From Clostridiales bacterium (GTDB lineage Bacteria > Bacillota > Clostridia > Christensenellales > Pumilibacteraceae), in the NCBI GenBank assembly GCA_022508445.1, contig JAFLVG010000006.1, forward strand, positions 48,551 to 112,550: a stretch of 64,000 bases of DNA, given 5' to 3'. A program made the translations under genes and the position numbers. Shown piece by piece: positions 27,546 to 35,645 of this stretch; the stretch's first letter is position 1, and every line of letters begins with the position of its first letter. Below the pieces are notes generated by a model. The model was given only the letters and a program-made list of their open reading frames with translations, did not search any database and had not been told where the DNA came from.

Positions 27546-28262
27546 TTAGCATTCGCAGTTATCGCAACCGCAATTATTGCATCCGCAAAGCGGTGTGAAT
27601 TGCTGTTTTGCTTCGTTGATTTTTTGCTCGGTGGCTTGCTCCGTTTGATACATTCCGCGCTTTTGCATAAACTCGAACGCCTTGTATTGATCTGCCGCGG
27701 CTTCGTCGAGGTTTTCCTTGATAATATTGCGGAACGGCTCTTCGGACGCTTCGCAAAGCGCGGTGGAGTACAGCTTGACTATTTGCTTCTCGGAGCCGAG
27801 AACATCCGAGATGATCTCGTAATCGTCGAGCTCACAGCGTTCGCGCGCCGATTCCGTCGTGTACCATTCGTCGGACGTCGCGGCAATCTCATCGCTCGGA
27901 TCGTAATCCTCGGTTACAGTATAATCAACCTCATCATTATTCGTCATATTGCTGCGGTAATCTTCGTAACCCGAATCCTCGAACTCTTCCGACGTTTCCG
28001 CGTTGTGCGGCATACTGTTTGAGTCGTAGTCTTTGTAATCGCCTTCGAATTCATCGGTGTCGTCGGTTGTCGCCGATTGCTCGGACTGCGGATCGAATTC
28101 TTCCGACGTTTCGTAATCGCAGTATTCGAGCTCGTCGGGCGTGGGCGTAAAATCTTCGGCGGGATCAAGGTTTGCTTCGACGATAAAGTCGGACGCGTAT
28201 TCCTCTGTCGTGGGCGCGTTGTATTCACAGCCGCCGCAATTAGACTTGTTGTTGATATCCAT
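27546..28262 (-). CDS. CotF-like spore coat protein with acidic disordered region
   Basis: 238 residues from the ATG at 28262 (AAGGAGAAAATT upstream). Residues about 1-140 are low complexity, very rich in Asp, Glu, Ser, Thr and Tyr, with a repeated 'TSEEF' element. Residues about 150-225 match the CotF (Coat_F) ferritin-like family: 'EKQIVKLYSTALCEAS', 'KAFEFMQKRGMYQTE' and 'KINEAKQQF'. The C-terminus is a Cys-rich tail with 'CGCNNCGCDNCEC', able to cross-link or bind metal. A spore coat role is inferred from the family; the acidic stretch is unusual for CotF. Confidence 0.8.
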   Translation of the reverse strand: MDINNKSNCGGCEYNAPTTEEYASDFIVEANLDPAEDFTPTPDELEYCDYETSEEFDPQSEQSATTDDTDEFEGDYKDYDSNSMPHNAETSEEFEDSGYEDYRSNMTNNDEVDYTVTEDYDPSDEIAATSDEWYTTESARERCELDDYEIISDVLGSEKQIVKLYSTALCEASEEPFRNIIKENLDEAAADQYKAFEFMQKRGMYQTEQATEQKINEAKQQFTPLCGCNNCGCDNCEC

Positions 28263-28273
28263 AATTTTCTCCT

Positions 28274-28456
28274 TTAATTCTTGTCGAGATAGTTTATAAG
28301 CGTTTCGTAACGCTGTCTGTGTCCGTTGGCAAGGTTGCCGAGCGCGCAACGAAGGTCCTCGTTGTCAGTTTCGGAAACGTAATTACAGCATTTTTTGTAA
28401 GCGAGTTTTTCGCTACGGCAAAGCTCGCTCAATTCGTTAAGGCTTTTTGTGGTCAT
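28274..28456 (-). CDS. Small CotF-partner-like helical protein
   Basis: 60 residues, helical, with Cys at three places ('LCRSEKLAYKKCCNYV', 'DLRCALGNL') and a His/Arg-rich helix. The helix pattern looks like one half of a ferritin-like CotF unit. It lies 11 bases upstream of the coat gene in the same direction, with TAAAGGAGATTT before its ATG. A spore coat partner is likely from context; no experimentally known family is recognised. Confidence 0.6.
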   Translation of the reverse strand: MTTKSLNELSELCRSEKLAYKKCCNYVSETDNEDLRCALGNLANGHRQRYETLINYLDKN

Positions 28457-28498
28457 GGAAATCTCCTTTAATTTGATTGTGAATTTAATATGCGCGGC

Positions 28499-28527
28499 TT
28501 GATTTATTTTTATGCGCGTTGTATAAT
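28499..28527 (+). promoter_or_regulatory. recX promoter giving a leaderless mRNA
   Basis: TTGATT, 17-base spacer, TATAAT at 28522-28527. The ATG at 28534 is 7 bases after the -10, at the expected transcription start, and no ribosome site precedes it. Confidence 0.65.
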
Positions 28528-28533
28528 GTGTAC

Positions 28534-29175
28534 ATGGGTAGAATAACGGACATCACAAAGCAGAAGCGCAACAAGACGCGAGTCAATATTTTTATAGACG
28601 GCGAGTTTGTCTGCGGTCTGGACGAGGTGGCCGCGGCGGCCGCGCGAATCAAGATAGGCGACGAGATTTCCGCGGACGAATTCAAGGCGCTTGTCAAAAA
28701 GAGCGAGCTTAATTCGGCGTTTGAGCGTGCGGTTTCGTACCTGTCGCTGACTCCGCGCGCACGAAAGGAAATAGAGCGGTATTTGTCCGACAAGGGTTAC
28801 GAGCGCGAAGTCATCCAAGAAACGCTTATAAAGCTCGATTCGTACCATTATATAGACGATTACGGTTACGCGCAAAGCTACATCAAGTCCAAATCCAAAA
28901 AGTACGGAAGTTTCAGGCTTGCCGCGGAACTTCGCAAAAAGGGAATTGCGCAAGATTTAATCGACGAGCTTTTGAATGACGGCGGTGATGATAATGCGCT
29001 TTCTGTCGCTCAAAAATATTTGAATTCGCACAAATCGGCTGATAAGCAAAAGCTTAAACGGTTTTTGGCAGGCCGCGGTTTTTCATGGGACAGCATTTCG
29101 TCCGTCGTATCAAAGCTAAACGATCTCGGTGCGTTTGACAATGACTTTGACGGCGAAGCGTTCGATGACGAGTAA
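28534..29175 (+). CDS. recX: Regulatory protein RecX
   Basis: 213 residues from the ATG at 28534. RecX binds the RecA filament and limits its activity. Three-helix repeats are visible: 'AFERAVSYLSLTPRARKEIERYLSDKGY', quoted in part as 'YLSLTPRARKEIERYL', 'YIDDYGYAQSYIKSKSKKYG', 'LAAELRKKGIAQDLIDELL'. A TTG at 28519 would also be in frame, but it lies upstream of the -10 element. The start without leader is discussed as a finding. It is followed by a P1 peptidase gene 17 bases downstream. Confidence 0.9.
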   Translation: MGRITDITKQKRNKTRVNIFIDGEFVCGLDEVAAAAARIKIGDEISADEFKALVKKSELNSAFERAVSYLSLTPRARKEIERYLSDKGYEREVIQETLIKLDSYHYIDDYGYAQSYIKSKSKKYGSFRLAAELRKKGIAQDLIDELLNDGGDDNALSVAQKYLNSHKSADKQKLKRFLAGRGFSWDSISSVVSKLNDLGAFDNDFDGEAFDDE

Positions 29176-29192
29176 ATACACGGAGGGAGTTT

Positions 29193-30113
29193 ATGAAAGG
29201 CAAACAAAATGAATTTGTACTGCCGAGCGGTATAACAATCGGTCATGCAGACGACGACTATACGGGCGTTACATGCATACTCGCAGGCGAAGCGGTGGGC
29301 GGTGTGTCCGTCCGCGGCGGCGCACCGGGAACGCGCGAAACAGATATGCTTCGTGCGGACAAGTCGCAGGGCTTTGTCAATGCGATAGTGCTTTCGGGTG
29401 GCTCGGCTTACGGACTCGAAGCGGCTTGCGGTGTGAGTGACTTTTTGCGCGAGCACGGCATAGGCTTTCCCGTCGGGGATAAAGTCGTTCCGCTTGTTGC
29501 GCAAGCGATACTTTTCGATCTCAACACACCGGGCGAATACCACTATCCCGATAAAGCAATGGGATATGCGGCGGCGGAGGCGGCAAAATCGGAAGGCATC
29601 AAGTTCGGCTCGGTCGGCGCAGGCAAGGGTGCTACTGTCGGCAAAATTATGGGGCTGTCGCTATCGAGCAAGGGCGGAATAGGCGGCGCCACGTATTTCT
29701 TCGGCGACGTGTTTGTGACCGCCATAGTCGCCGTAAACGCGTTAGGCGACGTGTATGAGCGTAAGAGCGGCAAAATAATAGCAGGTGCGCGCACGCCGAG
29801 CGGCGAATTTTTGAACACAGTGGAGTGCATCACAAATGGATTTTTCGCTATGCAAATGCAAGCGCAAGCGCGAACGAACACGACGATAGGCTGTGTTATG
29901 ACAAACGCAATGCTCGATAAGGCGCATGCCAATAAGCTCGCCGAAGTAGCGCACGACGGACTTGCGCTGTCCATTCGTCCCGTGCACACGGACGCAGACG
30001 GCGATACGCTTTTTGCGCTGTCCAAGGGCGATAAGACGATAGACTTCAACATTCTCTCTGCGCTCGCTGTCGAGGCGACGGCGCAAGCTATCGAAAACGC
30101 GGTAAAATTATGA
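29193..30113 (+). CDS. P1 family (DmpA/BapA type, S58) peptidase
   Basis: 306 residues. N-terminal-nucleophile aminopeptidase family that cuts itself into two chains. Seen: 'GVSVRGGAPGTRETD' (39-51), 'VNAIVLSGGSAYGLEAACGV' (62-81), and the self-cleavage region 'RTNTTIGCVMTNA' (227-239), where a Thr at 230 or 231 is the probable nucleophile. Substrates in this family range from D-amino acid amides to beta-peptides; the actual one here is unknown. Cytoplasmic, no signal peptide. Start with GGAGGGAG; 4-base overlap with acpS. Confidence 0.9.
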   Translation: MKGKQNEFVLPSGITIGHADDDYTGVTCILAGEAVGGVSVRGGAPGTRETDMLRADKSQGFVNAIVLSGGSAYGLEAACGVSDFLREHGIGFPVGDKVVPLVAQAILFDLNTPGEYHYPDKAMGYAAAEAAKSEGIKFGSVGAGKGATVGKIMGLSLSSKGGIGGATYFFGDVFVTAIVAVNALGDVYERKSGKIIAGARTPSGEFLNTVECITNGFFAMQMQAQARTNTTIGCVMTNAMLDKAHANKLAEVAHDGLALSIRPVHTDADGDTLFALSKGDKTIDFNILSALAVEATAQAIENAVKL

Positions 30114-30469
30114 TAGGCATAGATATCGCGAGCGTAGCGCGAATAGAAAAATCAATAAAGAACGACGCATTTATAAGCCGCGTGTTTACGCAGAAAGAAC
30201 AGGCTTACTGCAACGGAAGACAGCGTCCTGCCGAGAGCTATGCCGGAATATTCTGCGCGAAAGAAGCGGCGGCAAAAGCGATAAAGCGCGGTTTTACGGG
30301 CGGACTGAAACCTATCGATATAGAAGTTGATCACGACGATAACGGTGTGCCGCTACTCGTATTTTACGGAAATGCCGGGCAGGTTTTTTCGAAGTTTGAC
30401 GCCGATGTGTCCATTTCGCATGACGGAGATTATGCGGTTGCGGCGGTAATGCTCCGCCTGAAAAATTAA
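30110..30469 (+). CDS. acpS: Holo-[acyl-carrier-protein] synthase
   Basis: 119 residues, normal. It moves phosphopantetheine from CoA to a Ser of acyl carrier protein. The magnesium-binding start 'MIGIDIASVARIEK' (Asp 5) and 'GIFCAKEAAAKAIKRG' (Glu of the KEA motif) are intact, as is 'VSISHDGDYAVA' near the end. Overlaps the peptidase gene by 4 bases and is followed by nnr, a neighbour of acpS in many Bacillota. Confidence 0.95.
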   Translation: MIGIDIASVARIEKSIKNDAFISRVFTQKEQAYCNGRQRPAESYAGIFCAKEAAAKAIKRGFTGGLKPIDIEVDHDDNGVPLLVFYGNAGQVFSKFDADVSISHDGDYAVAAVMLRLKN

Positions 30470-30486
30470 GTTAAAGCGGTGAAACT

Positions 30487-31953
30487 ATGAAAAGTGTACT
30501 CAAAGTAGAACAGATACGCGCGGCGGAAAGAGAGGCAATGCAAAACGGCGTCGAGCAAACGTTTTTACGCATGGACGCCGCGCTTGCGATTGCGGACGGA
30601 ATAAGTGCTAGGGCGGGCGATAAGTACGCCAAGACCGCGGTGTTTTGCGGCAGCGGCGGTAACGGCGCGGACGGACTTATTGCGGCGAGTAGACTGCATA
30701 AGCTCGGGTATGATGTTTGCGCGTATATTGTCGGCGATAAAAACAAGTTCGATAAATCAGCGCTCGCTTTTGCGGAGAATGCCGGCGTGAGAATAGAGTC
30801 CGCAGACAAGTATAAAGGCGGCGCTAACATCATTGTGGACGCCATATTCGGAATAGGGCTGAATCGCAATATAGACGGCTTTGCCGCCGAACTAATCGAA
30901 AAGCTGAATGCGTCGAAGAATGCGTTTAAGCTCGCTGTGGATATTCCGTCCGGACTTAACGCCGATACGGGCGAAATTATGGGCGTTGCGTTCAAAGCCG
31001 ATGTAACGCTGTCTTTTTCGTGCTACAAGCTCGGCATGCTTTTCGAAAAAGGTCGGGACGTGTGCGGCAAGATTGTCGTAGACGATATAGGCGTTGTCGC
31101 AAAATCGGTTATTCACGTTTTCGACGGAGAGGACTTCGAGCCGTATGTGCGCGAAAAATCGGCGCATAAGGGTACGGCGGGCAGAGTCTATATAATCGGC
31201 GGTTGCGGTACCATGATAGGCGCGCCCATTATGGCGGGCGCTTCCGCACATGCCGCGTATTTAAACGGCGCAGGTACTGTAACAGTGTGCTTGCCTGCGA
31301 TTCACCGCGCGGCGGCGGCGTCCCGTGCCACTATGTCCATGATGAAGTTTTTAAGCGATACTGCGGAAGGTTTTATCAAGTTTGACAAATCCGAGCTGGA
31401 CGACATAATTAAAAGTGCCGCCGCGATAGATATCGGTATCGGCATGGGCAATAATCCGGATTTGAAACGTATCGTAAAATATATATGCGAAAATTTCGGC
31501 GGCACGCTCATAATCGACGCCGACGGCATAAACGCGATAAAAGGAGATTATACTTTTTTAAAATCCGCAAAGGCCAGGATAATAATCACGCCGCACGTCG
31601 GGGAATTCGAGCGGCTCACGAATAAAGCCGCGACTGTCGAAAACGCGGCGGCGCTCGCGCGCGAGATAAACGGCATTGTAGTGCTTAAATCGGCAACGAC
31701 TATCATAACGGACGGTCGGGAAGTGCGGCTCAACGTCGCAGGAACGCCCGCAATGGCAAAGGGCGGCATGGGCGACGTTCTCGGCGGCTGCATAACTGCG
31801 CTATCCTGTGCGTACAACCCATTCGACGCGGCGTCCGTTGCGTGCTACCGTAACGGCATGGGCGCGGAACGCGCGGTCAGCTCGTATGCCGAAATGATGT
31901 TGTCGCCGCGCGATGTCCTGAATTACGCAGATTACGCCGAGCTTGAAAAATAA
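30487..31953 (+). CDS. nnr: Bifunctional NAD(P)H-hydrate epimerase / ADP-dependent dehydratase
   Basis: 488 residues with both repair domains. The N-terminal epimerase (YjeF_N, about 1-200) shows 'VFCGSGGNGADGLIAAR'-like glycine-rich binding and 'VDIPSGLNADTGE'. The C-terminal dehydratase (about 215-488) shows 'VYIIGGCGTMIGAPIMAG', 'IDADGINAI', 'ITPHVGEFERL' and 'GTPAMAKGGMGDVLGG'. Together they return damaged, hydrated NADH and NADPH to use. Weak ribosome site (AAGCGGTGAAACT). Ends at a bidirectional terminator. Confidence 0.95.
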   Translation: MKSVLKVEQIRAAEREAMQNGVEQTFLRMDAALAIADGISARAGDKYAKTAVFCGSGGNGADGLIAASRLHKLGYDVCAYIVGDKNKFDKSALAFAENAGVRIESADKYKGGANIIVDAIFGIGLNRNIDGFAAELIEKLNASKNAFKLAVDIPSGLNADTGEIMGVAFKADVTLSFSCYKLGMLFEKGRDVCGKIVVDDIGVVAKSVIHVFDGEDFEPYVREKSAHKGTAGRVYIIGGCGTMIGAPIMAGASAHAAYLNGAGTVTVCLPAIHRAAAASRATMSMMKFLSDTAEGFIKFDKSELDDIIKSAAAIDIGIGMGNNPDLKRIVKYICENFGGTLIIDADGINAIKGDYTFLKSAKARIIITPHVGEFERLTNKAATVENAAALAREINGIVVLKSATTIITDGREVRLNVAGTPAMAKGGMGDVLGGCITALSCAYNPFDAASVACYRNGMGAERAVSSYAEMMLSPRDVLNYADYAELEK

Positions 31954-31961
31954 TGCTAATA

Positions 31962-31988
31962 AAAAATGACGGGTTGACCGTCATTTTT
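31962..31988. terminator. Bidirectional terminator between nnr and mazF
   Basis: AAAAATGACGG / CCGTCATTTTT, 11-base-pair stem with a 5-base loop and T runs on both strands. Confidence 0.9.
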
Positions 31989-32012
31989 ACAAAGTAATAC
32001 AGTGATGAAAAA

Positions 32013-32360
32013 TCATACAAAGCCCAGAGATATGAGCGTTGCGCGCTCTACCTTTCGCATGGCCGAGGAATCGATTTCGCCGACGCGCGTTTTGAGCCGT
32101 CTTTTATCGAGCGTGCGCATTTGTTCAAGCAACACTACCGAGTCTTTCATGAGCCCGAATTCGCCTGCATGAAGCTCGACGTGTGTGGGGAGCTTTGCTT
32201 TGGTTATCCGACTTGTGACAGCGCATACTATAACGGTGGGCGAATACTTATTGCCTACGTCGTTCTGTATAATAAGTACGGGACGCACTCCGCCTTGCTC
32301 GGAGCCTATGACGGGGCTTAAATCCGCGTAATATATTTCACCGCGCTTGTATGCCGACAC
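32013..32360 (-). CDS. mazF: MazF/PemK-type endoribonuclease toxin
   Basis: 115 residues with a GTG start at 32360 that follows AAAAGGAGAAAGCT. Signs of the family: '[31 protein letters not shown]' (quoted in part as 'RGEIYYADL' and '[16 protein letters not shown]'), '[20 protein letters not shown]', '[16 protein letters not shown]'. The catalytic Arg (in GGVRPV) and Thr (in VTS) are present, so the toxin looks active: it would cut mRNA or rRNA at a short sequence. It lies 19 bases after the antitoxin gene, the standard order in Bacillus ndoAI-ndoA (mazEF). Confidence 0.92.
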   Translation of the reverse strand: MSAYKRGEIYYADLSPVIGSEQGGVRPVLIIQNDVGNKYSPTVIVCAVTSRITKAKLPTHVELHAGEFGLMKDSVVLLEQMRTLDKRRLKTRVGEIDSSAMRKVERATLISLGFV

Positions 32361-32379
32361 AGCTTTCTCCTTTTGTAAG

Positions 32380-32583
32380 TTATAAGTTCGCCCAGTCGAG
32401 ATTGACATCGGCGCACTCGTTGAAACCGTTTTCCCAAACCTCGCTCTGTTCCATTATATGCGAGTCGATAACGTAGCGTTTCAACATTTCGGCGATGAGG
32501 ATAGGAACGGAAATATTGCGTTTTGCGGCATTGTTTTCGAGAATACTGTTCATTTGCTCGTTCACCTCGATGATATACTTCAT
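32380..32583 (-). CDS. Antitoxin of the MazEF-type pair
   Basis: 67 residues. N-terminal part '[20 protein letters not shown]' and '[17 protein letters not shown]' look like a short beta strand and two helices, as in ribbon-helix-helix antitoxins; the C-terminal half is acidic and probably disordered until it wraps the toxin. The antitoxin call comes mainly from its size and place directly before mazF. ATAAGGAGAAAATTC before the ATG. It would bind its own promoter. Confidence 0.75.
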   Translation of the reverse strand: MKYIIEVNEQMNSILENNAAKRNISVPILIAEMLKRYVIDSHIMEQSEVWENGFNECADVNLDWANL

Positions 32584-32639
32584 GAATTTTCTCCTTATTT
32601 TTGTGATTTATACGATTAGTTTGTTTTTTTTGCGGCTTG

Positions 32640-32651
32640 TTATGTACATAA
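32640..32651. promoter_or_regulatory. Palindrome upstream of the antitoxin gene
   Basis: TTATGTACATAA is a perfect 12-base palindrome about 57 bases before the antitoxin start. A second pair of TCGA boxes lies just upstream. Possible operator for the antitoxin; the match is short. Confidence 0.3.
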
Positions 32652-32677
32652 ATCGATAAATTTCGACACCATCCCAA

Positions 32678-32709
32678 ACAAAAAGTCCCCGAACGCAGTT
32701 CGAGGACTT
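32678..32709 (-). terminator. Terminator after the SecB-like gene
   Basis: AAGTCC-C-GAAC / GTTC-G-GGACTT hairpin followed on the minus strand by T5. It separates this gene from the toxin-antitoxin operon. Confidence 0.85.
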
Positions 32710-32734
32710 ACTTGTAAGGTATATACGAAAGGAT

Positions 32735-33181
32735 TTATTTTGCTTCCGCAGGTTTAGCCGCAACGCCGCAGTAGACGGGCGGGGAGACCATGGGAATTCC
32801 GTTTGACGCTTGCGTGAGCTGAGATATGATGAGCGACATGGACGAGAATACGTTGCCGCAAAGCATGTTGAAATCGTTTGCGGTGAGCGTGCGCAAAAAT
32901 TCGCGGAAATCGATGTCTTGACCGACATACTCGTCGTTTAAAACGCGGCGAACCGTGTACACCGATGTGATTTCGAAAACGCCCTCAGGCTCGAAGTCCA
33001 TTCTGCGAACTACTTCGAATTCGACGTTGGCTCCGTCCTGCTTTTGGAAGAACACCTCGTCTTGCGTTCTGCCGCGGTAGTTGATCTGCGGACGGATTTG
33101 AAGCTTGTCGAAAGTGGCTCTGCGCATTGTCATCTGCACATTGGCGTCCTTGAAGAGTTTGGTGAGTTCTATTTTCTCCAT
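32735..33181 (-). CDS. Possible SecB-like chaperone-fold protein
   Basis: 148 residues from the ATG at 33181 (CGGAGGAAAAT upstream). Predicted layout is a four-stranded sheet ('VEFEVVRRMDFEPEGVFEIT', 'TSVYTVRRVLNDEYV'), then a long helix ('ANDFNMLCGNVFSSMSLIIS') ending in 'QASNGIPMVSPPVY'. That order and the end motif resemble SecB, where the last helix ends in a Pro-rich stretch. I cannot confirm the family by eye. SecB-like proteins in Bacillota sometimes act as toxin-antitoxin chaperones, and mazEF is the next operon, but a terminator lies between. Confidence 0.4.
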   Translation of the reverse strand: MEKIELTKLFKDANVQMTMRRATFDKLQIRPQINYRGRTQDEVFFQKQDGANVEFEVVRRMDFEPEGVFEITSVYTVRRVLNDEYVGQDIDFREFLRTLTANDFNMLCGNVFSSMSLIISQLTQASNGIPMVSPPVYCGVAAKPAEAK

Positions 33182-33284
33182 ATTTTCCTCCGAAGAATAT
33201 TGCTTTTCTTGATTATATCGCATTTGTGCGCAATTGTCAATCTTTTTTGAACATTTTAAACTCATACTGCTTATCGCACCGCAC

Positions 33285-33313
33285 TTGACAAAAAACGTCA
33301 TATGATGTATAAT
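33285..33313 (+). promoter_or_regulatory. Consensus sigma-A promoter of the PfkB kinase-dinB unit
   Basis: TTGACA, 17-base spacer, TATAAT; a perfect match. A ribosome site (AAGGGGAG) follows before the ATG at 33350. Confidence 0.85.
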
Positions 33314-33349
33314 CAAATAGTCTATTCATATCCTACAAGGGGAGAACAA

Positions 33350-34264
33350 ATGAAACTGTTTGTGTCTGGACTCGTAAATGTAGAAACTAATTTAAGAATA
33401 CGCTCTTTTCCGGTGACGTATTATCCTGTCGATTATCCGTTTTTCGGCATAAGCACTTCTGTTTCCGGTGTGGGATACAACGTATCAATGGCGGCAAAAA
33501 CACTCGGGGACGATGTGGTTTTTTCATCGCTCATCGGCAAGGATTACGAGGGTAAGCGCGCACTTCGCACTCTCGAAAAGAGCGAGATCGCGCGCGATTT
33601 TGTGTTTGAGAGCCTCGACGCAACACCCGTATCCGTTATACTCAACGAGCAGGGCGACGGTGGAAGACGCCAGATATATTGCGATTTAAAAGACATTCAA
33701 GAAAAAACATTGAATGCCGACAGCGTCAAGGATGCGATTGCCTCGGCAGATATGTGCATTCTTTGCAATACCAATTTCAACCGCGCACTCATTCCGATTG
33801 CAAAGCAAATGGGTAAACCAATCGCAACGGACGTGCATGTTTTGAGCGATATTTACGATTCGTTCAATCGCGATTTCATGGAAAATGCCGATATCTTGTT
33901 TTTGAGCGACGAGGATCTTCCTTGTTCTCCGCACGACTTTTTGATTTCGCTCAAAAATGCTTATTCGGCAAAAATAATTGTTATCGGCTTGGGAACGGAC
34001 GGCGCAATCATGTACGAGCGCGCAAACGATAGTATAGTCACGCTCCCTGCCGTCAACATCGGCGGCGTTGTCAATACGGTAGGCGCAGGTGACGCGCTCT
34101 TCACCGCGTTCAACCATTACTTTATGCGCGGATACGGCGCAATCGAAGCGCTTAAACGCGCGGAAGTTTTCGCCGCGATCAAGATTCGTTACGACGGCGG
34201 CGCAAAGGGATTTGCCACCGAAGAGCAAGTAGACGAGGTTTATCGAAATTACGAGTTCAAATGA
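33350..34264 (+). CDS. PfkB family carbohydrate/nucleoside kinase
   Basis: 304 residues from the ATG at 33350; the frame open to 33302 overlaps the -10. Ribokinase fold: 'SVSGVGYNVSMAAKTLG' (first PfkB region) and 'NTVGAGDALFTAFNHYF' (anion hole and catalytic Asp) are clear. It uses ATP to phosphorylate a sugar or nucleoside; ribokinase, adenosine kinase and fructokinase types cannot be told apart here. Overlaps dinB by 4 bases (ATGA), an unusual pairing of sugar metabolism with a DNA polymerase. Confidence 0.88.
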   Translation: MKLFVSGLVNVETNLRIRSFPVTYYPVDYPFFGISTSVSGVGYNVSMAAKTLGDDVVFSSLIGKDYEGKRALRTLEKSEIARDFVFESLDATPVSVILNEQGDGGRRQIYCDLKDIQEKTLNADSVKDAIASADMCILCNTNFNRALIPIAKQMGKPIATDVHVLSDIYDSFNRDFMENADILFLSDEDLPCSPHDFLISLKNAYSAKIIVIGLGTDGAIMYERANDSIVTLPAVNIGGVVNTVGAGDALFTAFNHYFMRGYGAIEALKRAEVFAAIKIRYDGGAKGFATEEQVDEVYRNYEFK

Positions 34265-35490
34265 CAGACCGTGTAATTCTTCACTGCGATCTCAATAATT
34301 TTTACGCTTCGGCGGAGTGCATTTCACATAATGAATGGAAAGACGTTCCGCTTGCGGTATGCGGCAACCCCGAGTTACGACACGGGGTTGTTTTGGCTAA
34401 AAACGAAATCGCCAAAAAATTAGGCGTAAAGACGGGCGACGTTATTTGGCAGGCCAAACAGAAAGCGCCCGGGCTTATTATTGTTCCGCCCCATTTCGAT
34501 TTGTACATGGCTTATTCAAAGCAGATGTTCAAGCTGTACAACGACTATACAGATATGGTAGAACCGTTCGGTGCGGATGAGTGCTGGCTGGACGTTACAG
34601 GCTCTCAAAAGCTGTTCGGAGACGGAATAACAATCGCGGACAAAATAAGAGAAAGAGTGAAAAAAGAGAGCGGACTCACTTGCTCGGTGGGTGTGAGCTT
34701 TAACAAGGTTTTCGCAAAGCTCGGCTCCGATCTGAAAAAACCGGATGCGACCACCGTCATCGACCGAAACAACTTCAAGCGCCTTATTTGGGGACTTGAC
34801 GCAAACGAAATGCTGTCGGTCGGAAGACGGACTTACGACAGATTACTCAAACTCAATATAAAGACAATAGGCGACCTTGCCCGTGCCGACGAGCAAATGC
34901 TCAAAAGCAATTTCGGAATAATCGGCTCTAAAATGAAGGCGTATGCCAATGGTGAGGATAACGAGCCTGTGCGCGAGGCGGTGCTGTCACGCGAGGTAAA
35001 GTCGATTGGGCACGGCATGACGGCGGTGCGCGATATAGAGAACATCTCGGACGCTCGCGATTTGATTTACTATTTGAGCGAGAAGGTGGCGGTGCGTATG
35101 CGAAAAGCGGGATACAGAGGCTCGCTCGTATCGGTGGGAATGCGCGACAATACGCTTTTTTCGATAGTGCGGCAGCGTCCGCTCATGATGCCAACATATT
35201 CGTCAACGGAAATCGCAGAGTGCGCGCTGTCTGTGTTTTCAGATAATTGGAACGGCGATCCCATGCGTACACTGACAGTCGCAGTATCCAAGCTCGAAAA
35301 ATTCGACGAACCGCGCCAGCTCTCGTTCTTGACGGACAGCGTGCGCAACGACAAGCTCGAAAAGCTGGACGAAGCGATTGATAAAATAACAAACAAGTAT
35401 GGCAACGTGCTTCACCGCGCGTCGCTCATCGGTAAAGATTTTATCTACGACAAAACGGACGCCGAGGATTTTTTGCCGTTCCAAAGATAG
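34261..35490 (+). CDS. dinB: Y-family DNA polymerase IV
   Basis: 409 residues. It copies past damaged bases. Catalytic acidic residues are in 'ILHCDLNNFYASAEC' (Asp 10 region) and 'VEPFGADECWLDVTG' (Asp-Glu), with 'SVGVSFNKVFAKLGSDLKKP' of the palm and a little-finger domain at the C-terminus. The residue pattern 'PLAVCG' and 'VKTGDVIWQAKQ' fits the Clostridia DinB group. A beta-clamp motif may be 'PRQLSFL' near 355-361. Translation is coupled to the PfkB gene; a terminator follows. Confidence 0.95.
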   Translation: MTDRVILHCDLNNFYASAECISHNEWKDVPLAVCGNPELRHGVVLAKNEIAKKLGVKTGDVIWQAKQKAPGLIIVPPHFDLYMAYSKQMFKLYNDYTDMVEPFGADECWLDVTGSQKLFGDGITIADKIRERVKKESGLTCSVGVSFNKVFAKLGSDLKKPDATTVIDRNNFKRLIWGLDANEMLSVGRRTYDRLLKLNIKTIGDLARADEQMLKSNFGIIGSKMKAYANGEDNEPVREAVLSREVKSIGHGMTAVRDIENISDARDLIYYLSEKVAVRMRKAGYRGSLVSVGMRDNTLFSIVRQRPLMMPTYSSTEIAECALSVFSDNWNGDPMRTLTVAVSKLEKFDEPRQLSFLTDSVRNDKLEKLDEAIDKITNKYGNVLHRASLIGKDFIYDKTDAEDFLPFQR

Positions 35491-35500
35491 TGCAGTTCAG

Positions 35501-35534
35501 AAAAAAGGCAAGGTGAGACCGCTTTGCCTTTTTT
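35501..35534 (+). terminator. Terminator after dinB
   Basis: AAAAAAGGCAA / TTGCCTTTTTT, 11-base-pair stem followed by a T run. Confidence 0.9.
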
Positions 35535-35586
35535 GTTTTGCTGAGTTCCGTTTGGGAAAAAATAGGGGTGCGGCATGTCTATGTAA

Positions 35587-35616
35587 TTGACAGTGCGCGA
35601 TTTTTCGTGGTATAAT
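35587..35616 (+). promoter_or_regulatory. uvrB-uvrA promoter
   Basis: TTGACA, 18-base spacer, TATAAT at 35611-35616. I did not find a clear LexA box at this promoter. Confidence 0.75.
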
Positions 35617-35645
35617 ATATGTCAAAGTTTTTAGGTCGATAGGCA

